Positions 59,129 to 64,000 of a DNA stretch of 64,000 bases are shown piece after piece (position 1 is the first letter of the stretch; each line of letters opens with the position of its first letter). Source of the DNA: Carnegiea gigantea (taxonomy: Eukaryota > Streptophyta > Magnoliopsida > Caryophyllales > Cactaceae); NCBI GenBank assembly GCA_029747015.1, contig JAKOGI010000326.1, forward strand, positions 597,001 through 661,000, written 5' to 3'. A model generated the notes under the pieces. That model was given only the letters and a program-made list of their open reading frames with translations, did no database searches and was not told the DNA's origin. Made by a program: the position numbers and the translations under genes.

Positions 59129-60705
59129 ATGGTTTCAAGTATGACTGATGCCGCTAACCCTCAACAAGTTAGCATGAAGGGCAAGGACAAGAATAAGGAC
59201 GTGATGACCCTTGTGGAAAAAAGGCTTGTGGAGATCAACACCATTATGTTGGCCGTAATGGGTGGGTGGATGACATGAATAAATGCACCCAAGAGCTCGG
59301 GTCCTAGGGGACATAGAAAAGCTTTAAGAGGAGATACAAGCAACAATGAACTTCAAGATAGCCGACTTTAACAAGGAGATACAAGCCCTTCGAGCACCGA
59401 AAGCTGCCAAGGATTGTGAACTCCAAGCTTGTAAGGCCGAGATCGAGGCTTACAAGGTAAGGGTTGAGGCTCTTGAAGCCCAAATCAAGGTATGCATGGT
59501 TGTAATGTCCAGCGGTGGCCAATGGAGGGTCTGCATCCACTGCTCCGAAGGGGAATATGTCAAGACCTCCGCTTTCCATGGGGTCAGGAAGGCAAAGGAG
59601 ACCAATAATTTCCTAAGGGGACTTGAGGCATACATCAGGGCAATGGGCATCGAGGATGAGGCTCAAAAGGTGAGCAATGCTATCTTTTCTCTTAAAGATA
59701 TTGCCCTTATTTTGTGGCGTTGCATGTGTGGCAATGTATAGAGAGGATCTGATCCCATCAATACATGGGACGAATTCAAGAAGGAAGTTAAAAGGCAATT
59801 CTATGATGAGGATGACGAGAATGAGGCAAGGGCCAAGTAAAGACACCTTTAATACAAGGAAGGTCACATCCGAGAGTACATTAGGGAGTTACAAGGGTTT
59901 CCCTTAGAAATTCCAAGCATATGGGAGCAAGATACACACTTTTGGTTCCACAATGAACTATATAGATGGACCAAGATGGAACTTAAATGCATGTTATGCA
60001 AGACCTCGCCTTTAAAATTATCATCGCTGAGTCCCTTAATCGAGTTCAAGAATGAGTCCTCAAAGGGACCAGGTAAGAAAACGGATTATAATGGCAAAGG
60101 TGGGCAACATCGGGACATACTAACAACATTTATGGACAAAGGGAAGGGCAAGAAGGATGAGACTCCAAAGAAGATCTCATGCTTCCCATATAATGGACCT
60201 TATAGAGGCTTCAAATGTCTGAAGCAGGGCAAGGGCCAAGTTATGGGATGAATTCAAGAAAGAACTTAAAAGGCAATTCTACCACGAGGATGACGAGAAT
60301 GAGGCAAGGGCCAAGTTAAGACACATTCAATACAAGGAGGGTCACATCCGAGAGTACATCAAGGAGTTATAGGGGTATCCCTTAGAAATTCCCAGCATGG
60401 GGGAGCAAGATGCACACTTTTGGTTCCACAATGAACTATATAGATGGACCAAGATGGAACTTAAATGCATGTTATGCAAGACCTTGCCTTTACAATTGTT
60501 GCTGCTGAGTCCCTTGATTGAGTTCAGGAATGAGTCTTCAAAGGGACAAGGTAAGAAAACGGATTATAGTGGCAAAGGTGGGCAACATCAGGACATACAA
60601 ACAACATTCACGGACAAAGGGAAGGGCAAGAAGGATGAGACTCCAAAGAAGATCTCATGCTTCCCACATAATGGAACTTATCAAGGCTTCAAATGTCTGA
60701 AGTAG
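59129..60705 (+). pseudogene. Ty3/gypsy gag, copy 2, with internal tandem duplication
   Basis: Same start as copy 1, at ATG 59129. The coiled-coil part and Gag core are clearest at 59346-59740 (ETNNFLRGLEAYIRAMG, then EAQKVSNAIFSLKDIAL). A unit of about 472 bp covering the rest of the core, a basic GKGKKDETPKK linker and the knuckle remnant (CFPYNGPYRGFKC) is present twice, at about 59769-60240 and 60241-60702. Both knuckles lack the second Cys and the His expected of C-x2-C-x4-H-x4-C. A TAG stop interrupts the second unit after REYIKEL (about 60370). The product would have carried a doubled Gag C-terminal half. Confidence 0.82.
60241..60702 (+). repeat. Second unit of gag-internal tandem duplication
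   Basis: Closely repeats 59769-60240, from GAATTCAAGAAAGAACTTAA to CTTCAAATGTCTGAAG. Confidence 0.9.
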
Positions 60706-61330
60706 GGCAAACTTGCCACTCTTATCTAAGAATAAGAGAGGTAACAAGAGGTGACCAAGACATCTTCCATAAAGTTGCTCAATGCTATCCAATCAAAGGT
60801 GGAAGGAAAACCTTACGGATATATGTACATGGACACCTCATGAATGGCAAGCCACTACGAGCAATGTTGGATAGGCCTGGCAAATGGGTCATTCAGTTTC
60901 GGTACAGATCGGGTCAGGTTTGGGTTGCGTCATGTTCGGGTTAAGTGATATTTCGAGTCGTTTCAGTTTGAATAAGGTATAGTTTGGTTCGGGTCGATTT
61001 CGAGTCAATCAATTTTTGGTTAAATACACTCGTCATGCCAAAAGAAGCAACTTTGTAGAAAATTTTAGGTCGAAAATGGTTTAGTTCTTTTAAATGAGCA
61101 TATTATAGGTGTTAGGTCGGGTATGGTCCGGGTCGCTCGGTTCGGGTTTTGGGTCTCAGGTCAGTTTTGCCAGGTCTAATGTTGGATATGGGAGCAGATA
61201 CAGTCTACATGGTCAAAGAGCTTGCCAATGAGGTAGGCCAGTAGGGAGAGAAGCTTTGTGAGGGAGTTAATGCAAGGAGCCTCTTGATCGATGGCGTAGC
61301 CTGTGGTACCTAAATCCAAATCAACTAGTG
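60706..61330 (+). pseudogene. Gypsy aspartic protease, split by a MITE
   Basis: The upstream part reads GKPLRAMLD-like sequence up to 60871. The downstream part resumes MLDMGADTVYMVKELANEV from 61179. The catalytic Asp codon is 61185-61187, within D-M-G-A (families have D-[ST]-G-A). Between the two halves lies a 307-bp MITE with its 8-bp target duplication. Retroelement proteases mature the Gag-Pol polyprotein. The insertion and later stops (for example after 61240) abolish the frame. Confidence 0.78.
60872..61178 (+). mobile_element. hAT-like MITE (family B) inside the protease
   Basis: 307 bp, ends TAGGCCTGGCAAA and the inverse of TTTGCCAGGTCTA, with a perfect 8-bp target duplication ATGTTGGA at 60864-60871 and 61179-61186. 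The interior of GGTTCGGGTCGATTTCG-like phrases matches the elements at 40413 and 56183. Confidence 0.92.
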
Positions 61331-61639
61331 GAAAGGTAAAGTCGATATCAACATTGCTCCTTTATATGTAAAAGTTTTATTTAGGCATCAATTTTCTTGA
61401 TATGGTGAAGGCATTCTGGATGCCTTGCACCAACACCATGTGGATTATAGAAATAGGACAACCTTGTGCTGTTCCCATGAAGAGGGGGATTGATGAAGGC
61501 AAAATGTTTTCCGCTCTCTCATTCTCTAGGGGAATCAAGAAGAAGGATTTGACCTTCCTTGCCACCATCAAGATGGAGGAGGAGTCTAAGGAACTACAAA
61601 CACCCAAGACCATCTAAAAGGTGTGTGAAGAATTAAAGG

Positions 61640-62345
61640 ATCATGCCTACTAAGTTACCCAAGAGACTTCGTTTGAGAAGGGAAGTCGATCACGCCTTAT
61701 AATAGAATCGCGGGCTAAGCCACCAGTATTTGCCTCTTATTACAGGACACCTTTTGAGCTCAGGGAGCTAAGGAGGTAATTGAAGGAGCTTTTTGACTTT
61801 GGATACATCCGTCCCTCATTAGTCTCTCTATGGTGCACTAGTCTTGTTTCAAAAAAAGCATGACGGTTCTCTCTGACTATGCATAGACTACCAGGCGCAC
61901 TAAACAATATCATCATCATAAATAAGCACCTTGTTCCTTGTAATGATGATCTGTTTGATCAAGTTGGGGATGCAATGAAGTATACTAAGCTTGATTTGAG
62001 GAGTGGATATTATGAGGTCCGTATAACTGAAAGGATGAACTAAAGACAGCATGTTTGACGCGCTATGGATTGTATGAGTTCATAGTCATGCCCTTTGGCA
62101 TAACAAATGCACCGGCTATGTTTTATACACTCATGAACAAGGAACTTGCTCCGTTCTTAGATTGCTTTGTTGTTGTTTATCTTGATGACATTGTCATCTA
62201 CAGCAAGCCCTTGGGGAAGCATGTGGGGAACTTGAGAGAAGTGTTCCAAACCTTCAGGGACAACAAACTTTATTTCAAGAAAGCAAAGTTCTTCTTCACA
62301 TAAGAAGATGTACCTTTCTTGGGTCATGTTATTGGCAAGGGCAAC
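61640..62345 (+). pseudogene. Gypsy reverse transcriptase
   Basis: In order: PPVFASYYRTPFELRELRR (about 61716-61778), LFDFGYIRPS (about 61788), AMKYTKLDLRSGYYEVRI (about 61972-62030), then an open stretch from 62055 with YGLYEFIVMPFGITNAPAMF and the catalytic YLDDIVIYS (YLDD at 62178-62189). VPFLGHVIG follows at about 62310. The enzyme copies element RNA into DNA. A TAA stop at 62041, a stop near 62302 and small shifts break the frame, although the catalytic residues of the YLDD box are kept. Confidence 0.88.
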
Positions 62346-62389
62346 CTTTGGTTGGACATGATAAAGTCGAGACGATCCTTGAATAGAAG

Positions 62390-63040
62390 CTACTAACAAA
62401 AGTCACCAAGTTGAGATCTTTTCTTGGCTCGGTGAACTACTACTGTGGTTCATCAAGGGATATTCTGCTATCGCCACTCTTTTAACTAACTTGTTGAAAA
62501 AGGGAAGAGGATGGACTTTGAACCAAGAGTGCCAACAAGCCTTTGATGCGTTAAAGAAAGTCATCATCGAGGAGCTCATTTTGTTTCTCCCCGATCTTAA
62601 CAAGTTGTTCGAGCTACACACGAATGCTTCCGATTTCGCTATGGATGGAGTTTTGATACAAGAGAGTCATCCCATCGCTTTTGAGAGCTGGAAGCTTAAT
62701 GATGCTGAGAGGTGGTAAACCATACAAGAAAACAAGATGACCGCAGTGGTGTGTTATCTTTACACATGGAGGCATTACTTGTACGAAAGCAAGTTCGTGA
62801 TCAAGGCTGCTAATGTCGCCACAAGCTACTTCCAAACTCAAAAGAAGCTTCCTCTCAAGCAAAATCGGTGGCAAGACTTTTTAACCGGCTTTGATTATAT
62901 TATGGAGTACAAGTTGGGTAGTACCAACTTAATGGCCAATGCCTTGAGCCGCAAAGAAAAACTCGCCGACATTAGCTGGCCTCAAAGCTACCTTTATGAC
63001 CGCATCAAGGGGGGCCTCCAACATGACCCACTTACCTAAA
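62390..63040 (+). pseudogene. Gypsy RNase H region
   Basis: TKVTKLRSFLGSVNYYCG (about 62400-62452) is the RT-RNase H connection. It is followed by WTLNQECQQAFDALKKVI (about 62512-62565), LHTNASDFAMDGVL (first Asp of the usual D-A-S replaced by N; about 62617-62658) and, after a TAA at 62716, TAVVCYLYTWRHYLYESKFV and TNLMANALSRK (about 62923-62958). This domain removes RNA from the hybrid. The D-to-N change and the stops argue for inactivity. Confidence 0.83.
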
Positions 63041-64000
63041 CCATCACGAAACTTGTCAAAGAGGGCAATTGAGGGCGATTTTAAGATGGATTGATTCTTA
63101 TGAAGGGCAAACGCATCTATGTTCCTTCACAAGGCAATCTCTGGTGCAAAGTCATGAAGGAGTGTCATGATAGTAAGTGGGCTGGGTCATCCAGACATGT
63201 AATGTATACTGGCTCTTGTAAGAGATTCTTAATATTGGCCTCACTTAAAAAATGATGTGGATGACTCTATGAAGACTTGTCTTATGGACCAACAAGGAAA
63301 GATAGAGCAAGGAACACCTACAGGACTTTATTGTTGGCTTACCCACAAGTGAGGGTGCAATTAGGTCCTTATGGTGGTGGACCGGTATTCCAAGTATGCC
63401 ACCTTCATTCCTACATCTAAGGAATGTTCCTCTGAGCAAGCCAACCTCTTATTCTTTAAGCATGTGGTGACGCATTGAGGCTTGCGTTGGTCCATCGTGG
63501 GTGAGCGGGACACTCACTTTATGGGGCCCATTTGGATGGAGTTGTTTAAGCTCATCAAGTTCGAGCTCAATTTCTCCACCACTTTTCATCCTCAAAGTGA
63601 TAGACAAATCGAGAGGGTTAATGCTATCTTGGGGCTTTATTTAAGGCACTACATGAATGCCAACCAATAAGATTAGGCAAAGTTGCTTGATATTGCCTAA
63701 TTCTCACATAAATTGGATGGAGCGATTCCACGGGTCGAAGTCTGTTTGAGATCATCATAGGTCAATAACCCTTGATACTAAGTTCTCTTGCCACTTTTTA
63801 CAAGGGACCAAGCCCACCCACCTATAAGTTTGACATGGATTGGAATGATCAAGTAAGTGTCACTCATGCTTACTTGTAGAAGGCCTCCAAGAAGATGAAG
63901 AAGTGGGCCAATAAGAAAAGACACTTAAGAGAGTTCCAAGTAGGAGATCTTGCACGTGTCAAGATGTATAACCATGTGAGGTTAAGGGGTTGACATCGAT
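63041..64000 (+). pseudogene. Gypsy integrase, C-terminal end beyond the window
   Basis: RIYVPSQGNLWCKVMKECHD (about 63112-63170) opens the zinc-binding region. DRYSKYATFIPT (about 63380-63418), VGERDTHFMGPIW (about 63498-63537) and FHPQSDRQIERVNAILG (about 63586-63636) come from the DDE core. KKMKKWANKKRHLREFQVGD (about 63889-63948) starts the C-terminal domain. Integrase inserts the cDNA. Stops and shifts occur near 63070, 63257, 63477 and 63670. Whether a chromodomain follows cannot be seen. Confidence 0.85.

Larger units (their letters stand above)
59099..64000 (+). mobile_element. Ty3/gypsy LTR retrotransposon, internal region, runs off the window
   Basis: Gag, protease, reverse transcriptase, RNase H and integrase appear in gypsy order (RT before integrase). 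All are broken by stops or shifts. The 3' end and any chromodomain or 3' LTR lie beyond 64000. Confidence 0.88.

Overview
The window is plant nuclear DNA. It is AT-rich, carries a TTTAGGG-type telomere-like tract, and contains plant-specific transposon families (FAR1/MULE, CACTA/TNP2, Sirevirus-like copia, Ty3/gypsy, hAT MITEs) and a degraded endogenous caulimovirid (pararetrovirus). I see no intact host gene. The window is a nested, decayed mobile-element landscape, and almost every recognisable reading frame is broken.

Layout. 0-5 kb: a minus-strand FAR1/FHY3-type MULE transposase pseudogene set in dispersed TTAGTGAGC-like motifs, followed by a ~363-bp tandem duplication whose second unit is split by a Tourist-type MITE. 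5-9.9 kb: non-coding DNA, an hAT MITE, a weak hAT-like relic and SINE-like pieces. 9.9-20.3 kb: a three-level nest. hAT-type termini with a perfect 8-bp target duplication enclose a decayed caulimovirid (coat, movement, protease, start of reverse transcriptase), and this is split by a complete but gag-only copia element with two LTRs, a 5-bp target duplication and several polypurine tracts. 20.8-32.2 kb: an old ~690-bp tandem duplication with a ~10-kb CACTA element in its second unit. The CACTA carries a TNP2-type transposase and a Transposase_24-like gene, both minus strand, and a ~1.3-kb telomere-like tract. 32-38 kb: mostly unassigned AT-rich DNA with one hAT MITE. 38.3-44.7 kb and 54.4-60.5 kb: two copies of a ~6-kb duplicated segment sharing MITEs at identical sites and ending inside a gypsy gag region. 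Between them: AT-rich DNA, a large TA microsatellite and a 5.7-kb non-autonomous CACTA-like element inserted in that microsatellite. 60.5-64 kb: the gypsy element continues through protease (split by a MITE at the catalytic Asp codon), reverse transcriptase, RNase H and integrase, and runs off the window.

Relative order of events can be read from the nesting. Gag duplication and MITE insertions came before the ~6-kb duplication, which came before copy-specific deletions. The caulimovirid/hAT unit came before the copia insertion. The ~690-bp tandem duplication probably came before the CACTA insertion. Domain calls rest on my reading of translated motifs; no similarity search was possible.
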